The translations under genes were made by a program, and so were the position numbers. DNA of 64,000 nucleotides, taken from contig JANQQU010000030.1 in assembly GCA_028284905.1 (NCBI GenBank), positions 62,001-126,000 on the forward strand, written 5' to 3'. The stretch is from Calditrichia bacterium (GTDB lineage: Bacteria; Calditrichota; Calditrichia; RBG-13-44-9; J075). The notes under the pieces were generated by a model. The model did no database searches, was not told where the DNA came from, and saw only the letters and a program-made list of their open reading frames with translations. Positions 25,607 through 35,263 of this stretch are shown one piece after another (the stretch's first letter is position 1; the number at the start of each line of letters is the position of its first letter).

Positions 25607-28600
25607 TCAGCGCAATAAAATCATCTTACGTGCTGCGACGAAGCTGCCGGCGCTGATGCGGTAGATGTAAAGCCCGCTGCCAGCCAGGCGGCCATTATTA
25701 TCCCGCCCATTCCAACGCACATTGTAGTAACCGGCATTCTGCTGAGCAGATAGCAGCGTGCGCACTTTCTGACCGAGCACGTTAAAGATTTCGATGGTAA
25801 CCCGCTCGGCTTGCGGTAGCGCATAGCGAATTTCTGTTTCCGGGTTAAAGGGATTCGGATAGTTCTGCGCCAGGGCAAATTCCGTGGGAATTTCTGCTGC
25901 GTCATCGGCAATACCGACCACGGTGCGATTGAGGCGCGCAGCAGCTCCCTGTATGCGACGGAAACCGGTCAGTCCTATGTTGCTGCCGCTGCCGTTTGCT
26001 TGATCGATGGCAATGAGAAACCCCGGCACTACGCCATTGTCCTTAATACCGTAGAGATTGCCGGCTTGATCGAAGAGCAGTCCTTCCGATTGTCCCAGAC
26101 TGGTTTGCCCGGTAAAGCCGACAAGGGTTGCTGAGGCATTCGCAGTGTTGATAGTAAAAATACCATCCGGTTGGGTGGCATTGCCGCCGGTGGCTCCCCA
26201 AAGCGTGCCGTTGGTAGGATCGAAGGCCAGGCCGGTAAACTCATCGCCGGTAGCGCCGATCGCAGTGGCGTTGCCATTGTTGGTATCGACGTGATAGAGG
26301 GTGTAATCCGGCCCTTCCGTGCTGATGGCGTAGAGATTATCTGCGCCATCGAAGGCCATTGTAGAGATACCAGTGAGCGTCGTGGTTACCGCCGGGCGGG
26401 ATTCCCCGGAGACGTGATTCAGTTCATATAAATCACCACTGCCAAGTTCCGCCGCCCATATCTGTCCGCTTGTGCTGACAGCCAGGGCCGAAGTGCCGGG
26501 CAGACCACTATTACCGACTAAACTGCCGGCACCACTGTTCGGATTCAGGGTAAAGAGATCACCATCAGGCGTGCTATTGTGCATACCATTCGACCCGTAT
26601 AGTGTATTCCACGGCGTCTCCGATCCCTGCCCATTCAGTGCGACATCGACGGTTGGGGTTTCCGGATCGTCGCTGGTAATGGTGATGCTGCCGGCGTATG
26701 CCGAGCTATCGGATGGGGTGAATATCGCATGAAATGTCTCCGAATTACCGGGCGCAATGCTTAAGGGAAGATTGCCGGAAAGGCTGTCGAGAATGACCTG
26801 AAAAGCACCACCGGGATCGGAAATATCACTGATGGTTAAGGTCTGGTCGCCAATACTGTTAATTGTGACATTCAATGGTGTACTACTCCAGTTGGCTGCA
26901 GCGGTACCAAAATCAATTTCCGGGGTTGCCAGGGAAATGTGGCTGCCATTTAAGATGACTTTCCAGGAAGCAAATCCGTTAGCCAAGGGCAGTTCCGATG
27001 GCGGGATGCGCCGGATAATTGTCGGCGTAATTGTCGCCGGATCAAATGAAAAAAATACGTTTTCAATGAGACCTCCGGTACTGAATATCGGGACTATCCC
27101 ATACCCATTCCCCTGACCATCGAAGCCCAGTGAATTTACAATCTTAATAAAGCCGGCAGGCGTTTCGATATCGACCTTGCCGACTTCGGTTAGTTCACCG
27201 TTTGCCGGGTTCAGTTCGTAAATAAAATCTGTATCAGAACCAAAGGGGCCTCCGGAAAGGTATATTTTGTTATCCAAAGGGTTGTAGGCAATGTCTCCGG
27301 GAAGAAAATCGGGAATACTGCCGAGCGTTTCCAGGATACCGGTAGCGAGATTATAGCTATGAACAACATATTCAGTACTGGTCCCGTTAAAAAAGAACTC
27401 CAACCCATAGAGCAGATCATTCGGACCGAAATCCATGAAAGAGAATTCTACTCCTATGCTTGCAAAAAAAGTTGTTGTGCCGGTAGCAGGATCTACCTGG
27501 TAAAGATCGCCCAAACTGGATGCGAATACTTCTCCCTGGGAATTAATGGCGATACCATCCGCGGTAATACCGTCAATTTCTCCGACTGTCGTTGCAGTGC
27601 CATTAAGTGGATCAACCGTCGCCAATACGGTCGGGAAATTGGGTGCGGCACCGCTAAAGGAAGTATACATGATATTTTCCTGCGGCAATGCCGCCGGGTT
27701 GCTGGCGGTACCGCTAAAGTAAACCATTATTTCCGGAGCATTCGGATCATTACCGGAGATTTTCAGAGAATCGCTGTAGCCGCCGGGAACGGTTGGGCGA
27801 AATTCCACCCGGAATTCTTCTATGCCTAATAAAGGAATAGATATCGGTAGTGTGCCCCCATTGGAAAGCGCGCTGAGATCAATTGCAAAAGGGAGGCCCG
27901 GCATGGAAATATCGCTGATGGTGAGATCTGCACTACCAAAATTCTCGATTGAGACCATAAAGCCCAATGTATCGCCAATGCTAATATTCGGCAAGGCAAC
28001 ATTCCGCGGTCCAACACCCATAAACGGGTCCGGCAGCTGATCCGGCAGCGTGGCGCTGGCCCAGGCGGTTTCCCAACGGCCATCCTCGTTGCCGGTACCG
28101 GCCCGGGTGCCGGCATAAAGATTGAATACCCAAAACTGGGTGCTGTCCGCGGGATCCACGGAAATACCGCTATAATCGCCCCAGCGATTCCGGAAGCCGC
28201 CAAAGGTACGCACGTAAAAGTCTAAACCTTCTGCGACAGTCTCCGGGGGACGGGTTGAACCGGGAGAGTCGTTAGCCATACGTCCGGTGGTATAAGCGCC
28301 TCCATAAAGATTGGGGCCAGCGGCGGAGAAACCAAATTGGGCATCGCCGGCATTATTGACTGCTACCGATGGATAAAATGTATGCGTTTCCGGAGAGAGT
28401 GTTTCTCCGCCGATATTTCCCTGGTCCTCAAGAACAACAGGATTGTCGGGTGCGCCGGTGGTGTTCAACTTAAACCAATGGGCAGTCGATTGTCCGGCAT
28501 CGCTGCCATCGGGAGGATTGACATCGGTAACCGCCCAGAGTGCACCATTTCTCCAGACCGCATCATAGACCCGGCGGTCGCCGCCGTTAAGATATTGATT

Positions 28601-29710
28601 CTGTTGGGAGGCACCCGGTTGCGGGACGAGGGAAACACTGAGTTGGGTATTGTCGATATTGCCAACATCCACTGTTTCGTAGGTAAATACTGGTCCGCCG
28701 TTGTTGCCTAAAGGATCATCCACGCGGACGACCTGTACCAGTTCATTGATTCCGTTAGTTAAGCCATCGTAGGAGATCAGGTAAGTGCCGATATCGCCAC
28801 TGCCGCCGGGAATGCCACCCGCGCCGTATACCTGGGCAGGCATCGTTGTAGACGCAATACCTTCATTCTCATAGGGATCATGCACTGTTAGCGAAGCCGG
28901 ACCACCATCGTAGAATCCGCCGCTAACCCCCTTGTCGATAATCCAGAGGCGTGTGGCAACTCCTCCGATGGTAAACGGAAACATATTGGCAGTGACATAA
29001 ATCGCTTCTTCATCCACTTCAAAGCCGGGATAATCTGCCCAATGTTCAAAATCGTCAATCAATACTTTTGAATCGAAGCCCATATAATACCAATCGGCGG
29101 CGGTCGCCGTTGCCGGCGAAGCGGTTTTGGATACAGCAAGGAGGATCCGGGATTCATCGGGACTATCGGTTTTCTCCATAGTAATAATCACAAAGCGGTC
29201 TTCGTAGGGATCGAATACCACCTTCGGATCGAAGGTAAATGTGCCAAGTGTAATGCTGCCGAGCGGTGCGAAAAAATCTTTCAGGTCATCCTTCCAAAGC
29301 AGGTTACCGGATTTATCCCGGGCTTCCACCAGTACATTTACTGCAGCAATAACCATATCATAACCGGCGGCGCCATGGGGATCGGGGGGGATAAAGCTAA
29401 AGCCGATAAGTGCGGAATTATCTTCCCAAACCGGACCGGGAAAGGTAATACCGATGCCGTCGCTAGGGGAGTGAATTGCCGACCAGGGGATGCCGGTGAA
29501 GCTTTCCGGCAGCAACTCACTTTTTTGTTGATGTTCTTTGCTGTCGAAGCGCGGCACTGGCTGTTGATAGGTAAGGCCGGTGCGGGGATCGGTCACGCGC
29601 TTTTCTTCTGCCATTAACTGAAAAGTGCTCGATAAGATAAAAATAAATATCAATAGCTTACAAAAGCTATACTGACGGTTCTCTCTCTGCCATACAGTCG
29701 CTAGCGTCAT
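25607..29710 (-). CDS. Very large secreted protein with choice-of-anchor/propeller repeats and NYPNPFNP sorting domain
   Basis: 1367 residues from ATG 29710 (AAGGAG five bases upstream). A signal peptide ends near STFQLMAEE. Residues 60-560 resemble secreted hydrolase- or adhesin-like beta structure of FCB bacteria. Two ASPM-SPD2-Hydin-like immunoglobulin domains follow (near 600-680 and 975-1060, with FGSADLTISDIS and IGDQTLTISDISDPGG). They alternate with two beta-propeller-like stretches rich in NPLDN, DPATG and GNLYG. The C-terminal 80 residues are a sorting domain (QNYPNPFNPETE ... ARKMILLR). It is probably a surface or extracellular protein exported by a type IX-like system. No catalytic residues are evident. 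Confidence 0.82.
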   Translation of the reverse strand: MTLATVWQRENRQYSFCKLLIFIFILSSTFQLMAEEKRVTDPRTGLTYQQPVPRFDSKEHQQKSELLPESFTGIPWSAIHSPSDGIGITFPGPVWEDNSALIGFSFIPPDPHGAAGYDMVIAAVNVLVEARDKSGNLLWKDDLKDFFAPLGSITLGTFTFDPKVVFDPYEDRFVIITMEKTDSPDESRILLAVSKTASPATATAADWYYMGFDSKVLIDDFEHWADYPGFEVDEEAIYVTANMFPFTIGGVATRLWIIDKGVSGGFYDGGPASLTVHDPYENEGIASTTMPAQVYGAGGIPGGSGDIGTYLISYDGLTNGINELVQVVRVDDPLGNNGGPVFTYETVDVGNIDNTQLSVSLVPQPGASQQNQYLNGGDRRVYDAVWRNGALWAVTDVNPPDGSDAGQSTAHWFKLNTTGAPDNPVVLEDQGNIGGETLSPETHTFYPSVAVNNAGDAQFGFSAAGPNLYGGAYTTGRMANDSPGSTRPPETVAEGLDFYVRTFGGFRNRWGDYSGISVDPADSTQFWVFNLYAGTRAGTGNEDGRWETAWASATLPDQLPDPFMGVGPRNVALPNISIGDTLGFMVSIENFGSADLTISDISMPGLPFAIDLSALSNGGTLPISIPLLGIEEFRVEFRPTVPGGYSDSLKISGNDPNAPEIMVYFSGTASNPAALPQENIMYTSFSGAAPNFPTVLATVDPLNGTATTVGEIDGITADGIAINSQGEVFASSLGDLYQVDPATGTTTFFASIGVEFSFMDFGPNDLLYGLEFFFNGTSTEYVVHSYNLATGILETLGSIPDFLPGDIAYNPLDNKIYLSGGPFGSDTDFIYELNPANGELTEVGKVDIETPAGFIKIVNSLGFDGQGNGYGIVPIFSTGGLIENVFFSFDPATITPTIIRRIPPSELPLANGFASWKVILNGSHISLATPEIDFGTAAANWSSTPLNVTINSIGDQTLTISDISDPGGAFQVILDSLSGNLPLSIAPGNSETFHAIFTPSDSSAYAGSITITSDDPETPTVDVALNGQGSETPWNTLYGSNGMHNSTPDGDLFTLNPNSGAGSLVGNSGLPGTSALAVSTSGQIWAAELGSGDLYELNHVSGESRPAVTTTLTGISTMAFDGADNLYAISTEGPDYTLYHVDTNNGNATAIGATGDEFTGLAFDPTNGTLWGATGGNATQPDGIFTINTANASATLVGFTGQTSLGQSEGLLFDQAGNLYGIKDNGVVPGFLIAIDQANGSGSNIGLTGFRRIQGAAARLNRTVVGIADDAAEIPTEFALAQNYPNPFNPETEIRYALPQAERVTIEIFNVLGQKVRTLLSAQQNAGYYNVRWNGRDNNGRLAGSGLYIYRISAGSFVAARKMILLR

Positions 29711-29977
29711 ATAGGCTCCTTGCGGTATTGTGGTGGTTAAAAAAATTGGATAGTTTATCAAAGATGCGTCAATTGGTGCTGATTTACAGTTCTCAAATGC
29801 AAGTAAATTCGAAGTCTCATTACTATACTAAATAACTATTAAATTTCAAATGAATTTTCGGTTGAAAAAATACTTTAGACATGCTTCAAGTAATGCGTAA
29901 TTTGAATCAAGAATGCTTTCTGTACGCCGCTTAATTTAACGATAACTTCGGAGAAAATCTGAGATTGATGAGCTTCA

Positions 29978-31174
29978 ATGAATATCTTTAGCGGACAAAA
30001 TAACGATCATTTTTATGAGCGAATGCCCGGTTTTCGGGATTTTAATGCTTTTTACCGTTTACGCTGGTATCTGCCCCTACCGAGCAACTGGCTGGTGGTG
30101 ATTACCGATGTCGAGGGATCCACACAGGCGATTTCGGAGGGGCGGTATAAAGATGTGAATGCGGTCGGGGTCGCTTCAATTGTTGCCTTAATAAACGCGG
30201 TGAAGCCGCTGAACGTGCCATTTGTTTTCGGAGGAGACGGAGCGACAATTTGTGTGCCGCCAACTTGCAAAGATGCGGTAATGGCAGCGTTGATAGCTAC
30301 CCGGCAGATGGCTGTTGAACAATTTGGACTGCAATTACGCATAGGCGTTGTGCCAATGGCAGAATTGAAGCGACGAAAACAGCGGGTATTGGTGGGTAAG
30401 TACCAACCGAGCGAGCAATATCAACAGGCGATGTTTCTCGGGGAAGGCCTGGATGCAGCGGAAGCGCTGATTAAAGATCCTGCGCCGAATAATCCTTTTC
30501 AGATCCGCGAGGCGGATATTACTCCTAGCGCCAGCTATGCCGGGTTCGAATGCCGCTGGAACGAAGTACCCAGCCCACATGGAGAGAATGTCACTATTCT
30601 GGTGAAAGCGTTAGCGAAGGACGCATTTACCCGAAAAATCATTTATAAAGATGTGCTCAATAAAATTTATGAGATTTACGGGCCGGAACAGACCCATCAT
30701 CCTTTGCGTCCGGAAGGGTTGTCGCTAAGTGCCGCTTATCGCCGTTTATCCCAGGAAATCAAGATCGTCAATGCCTTTCAGTCTTTTGCACAACGTTGGT
30801 TCTATCGCCTGAAGCTGAAAATTTTGGTTTATATGGGCCGTTGGATGATGGCCCGGAAGATGATGACTACTAACGGGGATTGGGGGAATTACAAGGCCAA
30901 TTTGATTGCGAATAGCGATTTTCGCAAATTTGATGGCGTGCTGCGAATGGTCATCGCCGGCACCGCACAGCAACGGGAAAAACTCATTGCAACATTTCGG
31001 GAATTTCGAGAGCAGGGGAAAATTGCCTACGGACTTCACGTCTCCGCAACAGCCTTAATTACCTGTGTAATTAGCGATTACAAGACGGATCATATCCATT
31101 TTCTCGACGGCGCAAATGGAGGATATGCCATTGCTGCGAAGTCTTTAAAGAAGCAGTTACGGGAAGAGGCTTAA
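29978..31174 (+). CDS. DUF3095 family, adenylate/guanylate-cyclase-like protein
   Basis: 398 residues, cytosolic. The region 30-110 (WLVVITDVEGSTQAISEGRYKDVN ... FVFGGDGATICVP) has the class III cyclase fold with a metal-binding Asp in ITDVEGS and another in GGDGA. The C-terminal half is the DUF3095-specific part, ending DHIHFLDGANGGYAIAAKSLK. The domain order and length fit DUF3095 well. Whether it makes a cyclic nucleotide is not established for the family. It stands alone, between the large secreted protein (divergent) and an SGNH lipoprotein. Confidence 0.85.
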   Translation: MNIFSGQNNDHFYERMPGFRDFNAFYRLRWYLPLPSNWLVVITDVEGSTQAISEGRYKDVNAVGVASIVALINAVKPLNVPFVFGGDGATICVPPTCKDAVMAALIATRQMAVEQFGLQLRIGVVPMAELKRRKQRVLVGKYQPSEQYQQAMFLGEGLDAAEALIKDPAPNNPFQIREADITPSASYAGFECRWNEVPSPHGENVTILVKALAKDAFTRKIIYKDVLNKIYEIYGPEQTHHPLRPEGLSLSAAYRRLSQEIKIVNAFQSFAQRWFYRLKLKILVYMGRWMMARKMMTTNGDWGNYKANLIANSDFRKFDGVLRMVIAGTAQQREKLIATFREFREQGKIAYGLHVSATALITCVISDYKTDHIHFLDGANGGYAIAAKSLKKQLREEA

Positions 31175-31279
31175 TAGGCATTTCGTTGTAAAAATTAATA
31201 GGAAACAAATAATCGGTGGGTGGGTTGGAATGAGTATACGAGGGACGAAAATAAATATCTAATCGGAGGAGATTATTTG

Positions 31280-32131
31280 ATGGGAAAACGCGACAATTTA
31301 AATTGGCGCCGATATGGTGTAATTTTATTACTAGCCGGTTGCCTGTTATTTTTGCTGGCATGTAGTAAAAACGACAACTCGGTTTCTGCCGACGAAAATA
31401 CGGAAAACCTTGCCAATGCCCGCCCGGATTGCAATTCCTGCAATGTCCTTTTTATCGGGTCCAGCTATCTTGCTTATATCGGAAATGACGTGATTGATAT
31501 CTTTGGCCGATTCGCGGAAGCGGGCGGGAAAGATGTTCATATCGAACGGCGGGATGTTGGCGGGCGGCGGCTGCATCATCATGTGGAAGATCCCTTTACC
31601 CTGGAAAAAATTCGCGAGCGGCAATGGGATTACGTGATTCTGCAGGGAAATGCTGCTTATCTTTCCAAAAAGAAATGGCATGATAACATCATCCCTTTTC
31701 TGGAGGAAATGCGGGGAATTATTAAAGAAACCTCTCCGAATGCCTGTGTAGTATATATGATGCCCTGGGCATATCTGGATGGTTTGGCCTGGTTGCCGGA
31801 CGAAACCGAAACGTACGAGCAGATGCAGGATAGCCTTTATCATTACACCACCCAGGTTGTGCAGGAACTGGACATTGCGACTGCTCCGGCCGGCTGGGCT
31901 TGGTTTACTGCAATCCAGAATAATTACGAGGCAGAACTCTATCTGAATGATTTTAATCATCAGAGCATTTCCGGGGCCTATTTAACCGCTGCGGTTTTTT
32001 ATGCGACGGTTTATGGGGAAGAAGCGCCGATGATTACTTTTCCGTTACAAGACCTGGACGACCCGCCATATCTGCGCTCGCTTGGTTTCCAAACTGTTAT
32101 GGGGAATTTGCCCCTGTGGAATATCTATTAG
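31280..32131 (+). CDS. SGNH-hydrolase-like lipoprotein (DUF4886-like)
   Basis: 283 residues from ATG 31280 (GGAGGAG nine bases upstream). A lipobox LLAC follows a hydrophobic helix, so it is a lipoprotein. LFIGSSYLAYIGND holds the SGNH serine (block I). RQWDYVILQGNAAYL is the block III Asn/Gln region, and a His near NDFNHQS could be the catalytic base. It has the DUF4886/SGNH look. It faces away from the leftward cluster whose last gene starts just downstream, so shared regulation is unlikely. The substrate, perhaps an O-acyl polysaccharide, is unknown. Confidence 0.72.
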   Translation: MGKRDNLNWRRYGVILLLAGCLLFLLACSKNDNSVSADENTENLANARPDCNSCNVLFIGSSYLAYIGNDVIDIFGRFAEAGGKDVHIERRDVGGRRLHHHVEDPFTLEKIRERQWDYVILQGNAAYLSKKKWHDNIIPFLEEMRGIIKETSPNACVVYMMPWAYLDGLAWLPDETETYEQMQDSLYHYTTQVVQELDIATAPAGWAWFTAIQNNYEAELYLNDFNHQSISGAYLTAAVFYATVYGEEAPMITFPLQDLDDPPYLRSLGFQTVMGNLPLWNIY

Positions 32132-32207
32132 CCAAATATTTGGGGTGTGAATGTAATAGGTTTAAAATACGGCATGTTTTCCTGATGCTGACGGGACTTT
32201 TACGGAG

Positions 32208-33275
32208 TTACTCAGGCAGTTTAGAAGGGGGTTTCCCTGGGAAGATGCCTTCTTTATTTAATAAAGCTGCTAATCTTTTCGTAGCCACGATTGCTCCCTC
32301 CCGTTTTAAATGAGCAAGGTCAAACATATTTTCGACCGCAAAGAGCGCCGGATATTTATTCGGCAGATTCAAATCCACTAAAGGAATGTTTGCGAAGTGC
32401 GTTTCCAATAGTGGATCAACGGCACTTTGTTTGCCTTGTACGGGAGGTTTGAGAAAAATGAGTTTGATGCCCCTTGACTCACATTGACGGATCATATCTA
32501 TAATTATCTCTATGGTTGTTAATCGGAATTCAAAACTTTGATTTTTTCGCTTGCCGTCGTTTAATGTTGCCTTCTTGAGCAACGCCCGGTATTCCTGCTG
32601 ACCTTCTTGAGAAATGAAATACTGCCGCCGTTTCCGGTATTCCGTTCCTATCTCGGCTTCCAGGGATTTATATCCTTTGTATCCATGTAATTTCAGGGGC
32701 AAGGCAGCGCCGGGATCTCGAGAAAAAGTACGATAAAATTGCCGTAACTCTCCGGCAGAAGTCATATTCATACTAAAATGGTTCAGGCAGGTTTTAATCA
32801 TTTCCGCTTTTTCCGTAAATGAAAAAGACGATTGAAGAATTGCGGAACAGGCAATGGTTGTTCGTTTTACATCGTGGTATTTCGTTATGCGCCATGCCAG
32901 CCAATTTTCTGCAGCGGGCACCGGTTTAAAATTAGGAACTTCCAAAATCAGGTATTTTAGTTGAGGCAAGTTTCGCTGTAATATTTCTTCCAGCATATAT
33001 TGCGTTTCAAGCATTTGCATGCCAGGAATTCCCATGTTAAAGGAAGTAATCTGTTGATTCTTTCCGCTCATCAACGAATCGAAAAGGGGGGGGAGAAAAC
33101 TGCGATAGGTGAGGCTGGTGCCTAGAAAAATCGTGTTTATCGAATCGGCTTGCCAGTTAAGAGCCCTGATTTTCTTACGAACTATTGGGTCATTAATAAC
33201 CGGTATCTGCTGCAGACCGGCAAAGAAACCGGCTAAAATGATGGATAATAAAATTGTATTTTTAAGGAATTTCAT
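32208..33275 (-). CDS. SGNH-like acyl-transfer partner protein A
   Basis: 355 residues with one N-terminal membrane anchor (3-24) and a periplasmic body. It is one of five paralogues in this cluster. They share an N-terminal QxDSINTxFLG(S/T)S motif (here ADSINTIFLGTSLTY, candidate catalytic Ser), a long helical middle, and C-terminal FDLAHLKREGA with the Asp-x-x-His dyad expected for SGNH/AlgX/DltD-type proteins. It starts 10 bases after the MBOAT A stop, so they are translationally close and likely form one acylation unit. Proteins of this kind finish O-acylation of a surface polymer after an MBOAT channel has passed on the acyl group. Confidence 0.8.
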   Translation of the reverse strand: MKFLKNTILLSIILAGFFAGLQQIPVINDPIVRKKIRALNWQADSINTIFLGTSLTYRSFLPPLFDSLMSGKNQQITSFNMGIPGMQMLETQYMLEEILQRNLPQLKYLILEVPNFKPVPAAENWLAWRITKYHDVKRTTIACSAILQSSFSFTEKAEMIKTCLNHFSMNMTSAGELRQFYRTFSRDPGAALPLKLHGYKGYKSLEAEIGTEYRKRRQYFISQEGQQEYRALLKKATLNDGKRKNQSFEFRLTTIEIIIDMIRQCESRGIKLIFLKPPVQGKQSAVDPLLETHFANIPLVDLNLPNKYPALFAVENMFDLAHLKREGAIVATKRLAALLNKEGIFPGKPPSKLPE

Positions 33276-33284
33276 GATTAATAT

Positions 33285-34760
33285 TTAAAACTGAAAATAA
33301 ATAAACTCAGTCGCCCCAAACTGCCCGCCGACGATGGTCATTAAAAGCACTGAGACGTATACCGTCCAACGAATGATTTTAAGCCGGTTGTTAAGCAAAA
33401 GAATGATTGATTTATCATGCTTTTCTTCTATTAAATGAACCGTCAGGAGTAAAGCAATGCCGGCCAGAATAAGGGAAAAATCAAATTTGGCCATACCAAT
33501 CACTAACTTTGTATCTAAGGTAAAATTGGTTATCATTTGACTTAGTAATACCAGGCAATCACTTAAAGAATTCGCCCGGAAGACTGTTAGGGAAAGTGTA
33601 ACTAAACTAATGGTTACTGCTATACCGATCAAATCCCGGCATTTATCAAAAATGGCGACAGTGATATTGTTTGTCCAGCGACTTCGTAATTTTTCCCAAA
33701 TTTCCTGCCGGTAGGGGGATGTAATTGCACCGCAAATTAGGAAAATCCCTTGCAGCACGCCGAGTATTACAAATGTCCATTTCGCGCCGTGCCAAAGGCC
33801 AATGACAATGAAGGTAAGAAAGAGGCTGCTGAACCAGCGGAATTTAGTAATCCGTTTCCGCCAGGCTAGCGGCTGGAAGAGATAATCCTTGAACCAGGTC
33901 GTCATGGAAATATGCCAGCGATCCCAAAATTCCTGAATCGTTCTGGCAAAAAACGGCCGGCGGAAATTCTCCATCAGTTCATACCCCATTACCCGGGCAG
34001 TACCGATGGCAATATCGGTATAGCCGGAAAAATCGCAGTAGAGTTGAATCAGGAAAAAAAATGAAGCGATTGCAACCGGCAGGCCGGAGTAATCCCCGGG
34101 ATTATTAAACACTTCGTTGACGTATAAGGCAATACGATCAGCGATAAAAAGTTTTTTGAAAAATCCCCAGGTAGCCAATTTGAGACCATCGGTAACCCGT
34201 TGATAATCAAAATGATGTGTTTTTCGAAACTGCGGTAGTAACCGTTGGGATCGTTCAATCGGACCGGCGACCAATTGGGGGAAAAAACTGACATAGAGGG
34301 CAAAAATACCGAGATGCCGCTCCGGTTTCATCTCACCTTTATAGATATCAATAGAGTATGATAAACTCTGAAAGGTATAAAACGATATCCCCACCGGGAG
34401 GAGCAGATCAAATCCCGGGACGTCATACATAATGTTAAACTGCTGAAAAACGACACGAAGGGAATCGTTAAAAAAGTTAAAATATTTGAAGGAAAATAAA
34501 ATACCCAGATTTCCGGTTAAGCTCAGCAATAAATATGGCCAGCGTTTTTCTTTGGCTGGCAGCTTGCCCATTTGCAAACCGGCCCAGTAATCGATCAGGG
34601 TGCTGATGATTATCAGGATGAGGTATTCTGCTTTCCAACAGGCATAGAAATAATAACTGGCTGCCAGCAAAAATCCCCAACGAGCTTTTTGGGGAATGGC
34701 AAAATAGATCGCTACAACGGTTGGGAAAAACAGGACAAAATCGAAGGAATTGAAGAGCAT
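33285..34760 (-). CDS. MBOAT-family O-acyltransferase A (AlgI/DltB-like)
   Basis: 491 residues with about 11 membrane helices. LPVGISFYTFQSLSY (121-135), ERSQRLLPQFR (169-179), DFSGYTDIAIG (243-253), RWHIS with His283 and GLWHGAKW with the catalytic-type His324 are the AlgI/DltB membrane-bound O-acyltransferase signatures. Such proteins accept an acyl group from the cytosol (in DltB, from a carrier protein) and hand it outside. MBOAT B is very similar over its whole length. Its SGNH partner follows by 10 bases. A 166-base gap with a 14-bp tandem repeat separates it from the ACP gene upstream. Confidence 0.92.
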   Translation of the reverse strand: MLFNSFDFVLFFPTVVAIYFAIPQKARWGFLLAASYYFYACWKAEYLILIIISTLIDYWAGLQMGKLPAKEKRWPYLLLSLTGNLGILFSFKYFNFFNDSLRVVFQQFNIMYDVPGFDLLLPVGISFYTFQSLSYSIDIYKGEMKPERHLGIFALYVSFFPQLVAGPIERSQRLLPQFRKTHHFDYQRVTDGLKLATWGFFKKLFIADRIALYVNEVFNNPGDYSGLPVAIASFFFLIQLYCDFSGYTDIAIGTARVMGYELMENFRRPFFARTIQEFWDRWHISMTTWFKDYLFQPLAWRKRITKFRWFSSLFLTFIVIGLWHGAKWTFVILGVLQGIFLICGAITSPYRQEIWEKLRSRWTNNITVAIFDKCRDLIGIAVTISLVTLSLTVFRANSLSDCLVLLSQMITNFTLDTKLVIGMAKFDFSLILAGIALLLTVHLIEEKHDKSIILLLNNRLKIIRWTVYVSVLLMTIVGGQFGATEFIYFQF

Positions 34761-34814
34761 TTAGAAATTCTCTGATTAACTTTATAGAAATTTACCTTTA
34801 CAGCAAATTCAGGA

Positions 34815-34893
34815 AACTGATAACCGATAACTGTTAACCGATAACTGTTAACCGATAACTGTTAACTGATAACTGTTAACTGATAACTGTTAA
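34815..34893. repeat. Tandem 14-base repeat array
   Basis: Five consecutive 14-base units (three of CCGATAACTGTTAA, then two of CTGATAACTGTTAA) start at 34824, preceded by a half unit. Units are directly joined, with no spacers. The array fills the gap between the ACP gene and MBOAT A, so it may separate two transcripts or hold a binding site. Confidence 0.9.
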
Positions 34894-34926
34894 TCAGAAC
34901 CCGAAAGATGCTAACACCTTTTAACC

Positions 34927-35193
34927 CTAGGCTGCTTTTAAACTATTCTCGATATATTCAACCAGGCTGGAAAAACGGTCGAAATCTTTCATGGTTAGGT
35001 TTTGCGGATTGACGACGATCTTAAAATGATTCTCCACCGCAACAAGTAAGTTGAGCATGCGTAAAGAGTCCATTTTTAGATTGTTTTTCAACGAAGTTTC
35101 GTCATTAATGGTAGATGCGTCCAGGTTTACGCCTAATATATCTTTTGATGATAAGATGCCGATAAGTCCTTGTTTAATTTCGCTTCTGGTCAT
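34927..35193 (-). CDS. Stand-alone acyl carrier protein
   Basis: 88 residues, a small acidic helix bundle. KMDSLRMLNLL puts the phosphopantetheine-accepting serine at Ser43 (D42-S43-L44). AAGGA stands seven bases before the ATG. It lies last of four genes, methyltransferase, halogenase and AMP-ligase being upstream, and just before MBOAT A. The likely role is to hold an acyl or aryl acid, loaded by the ligase, for halogenation or methylation and then hand-over to an MBOAT. It is not a fatty acid synthase ACP judging from context and from the absence of fab genes. Confidence 0.88.
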   Translation of the reverse strand: MTRSEIKQGLIGILSSKDILGVNLDASTINDETSLKNNLKMDSLRMLNLLVAVENHFKIVVNPQNLTMKDFDRFSSLVEYIENSLKAA

Positions 35194-35263
35194 GGTAACA
35201 TCCTTCTTGATTATTATAAATTTCTGGTAAAGAATGATTTTTACTTTTTAGGTAGATTTGTTG

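Noticed and set aside
31346-31960. 204-residue open frame opposite the SGNH lipoprotein
   Set aside because: It lies entirely inside the conserved SGNH gene and has no binding site or recognisable domain.
34824-34893. CRISPR-like appearance of the 14-bp array
   Set aside because: Units are directly joined with no spacers and no cas gene is near; it is a simple tandem repeat.
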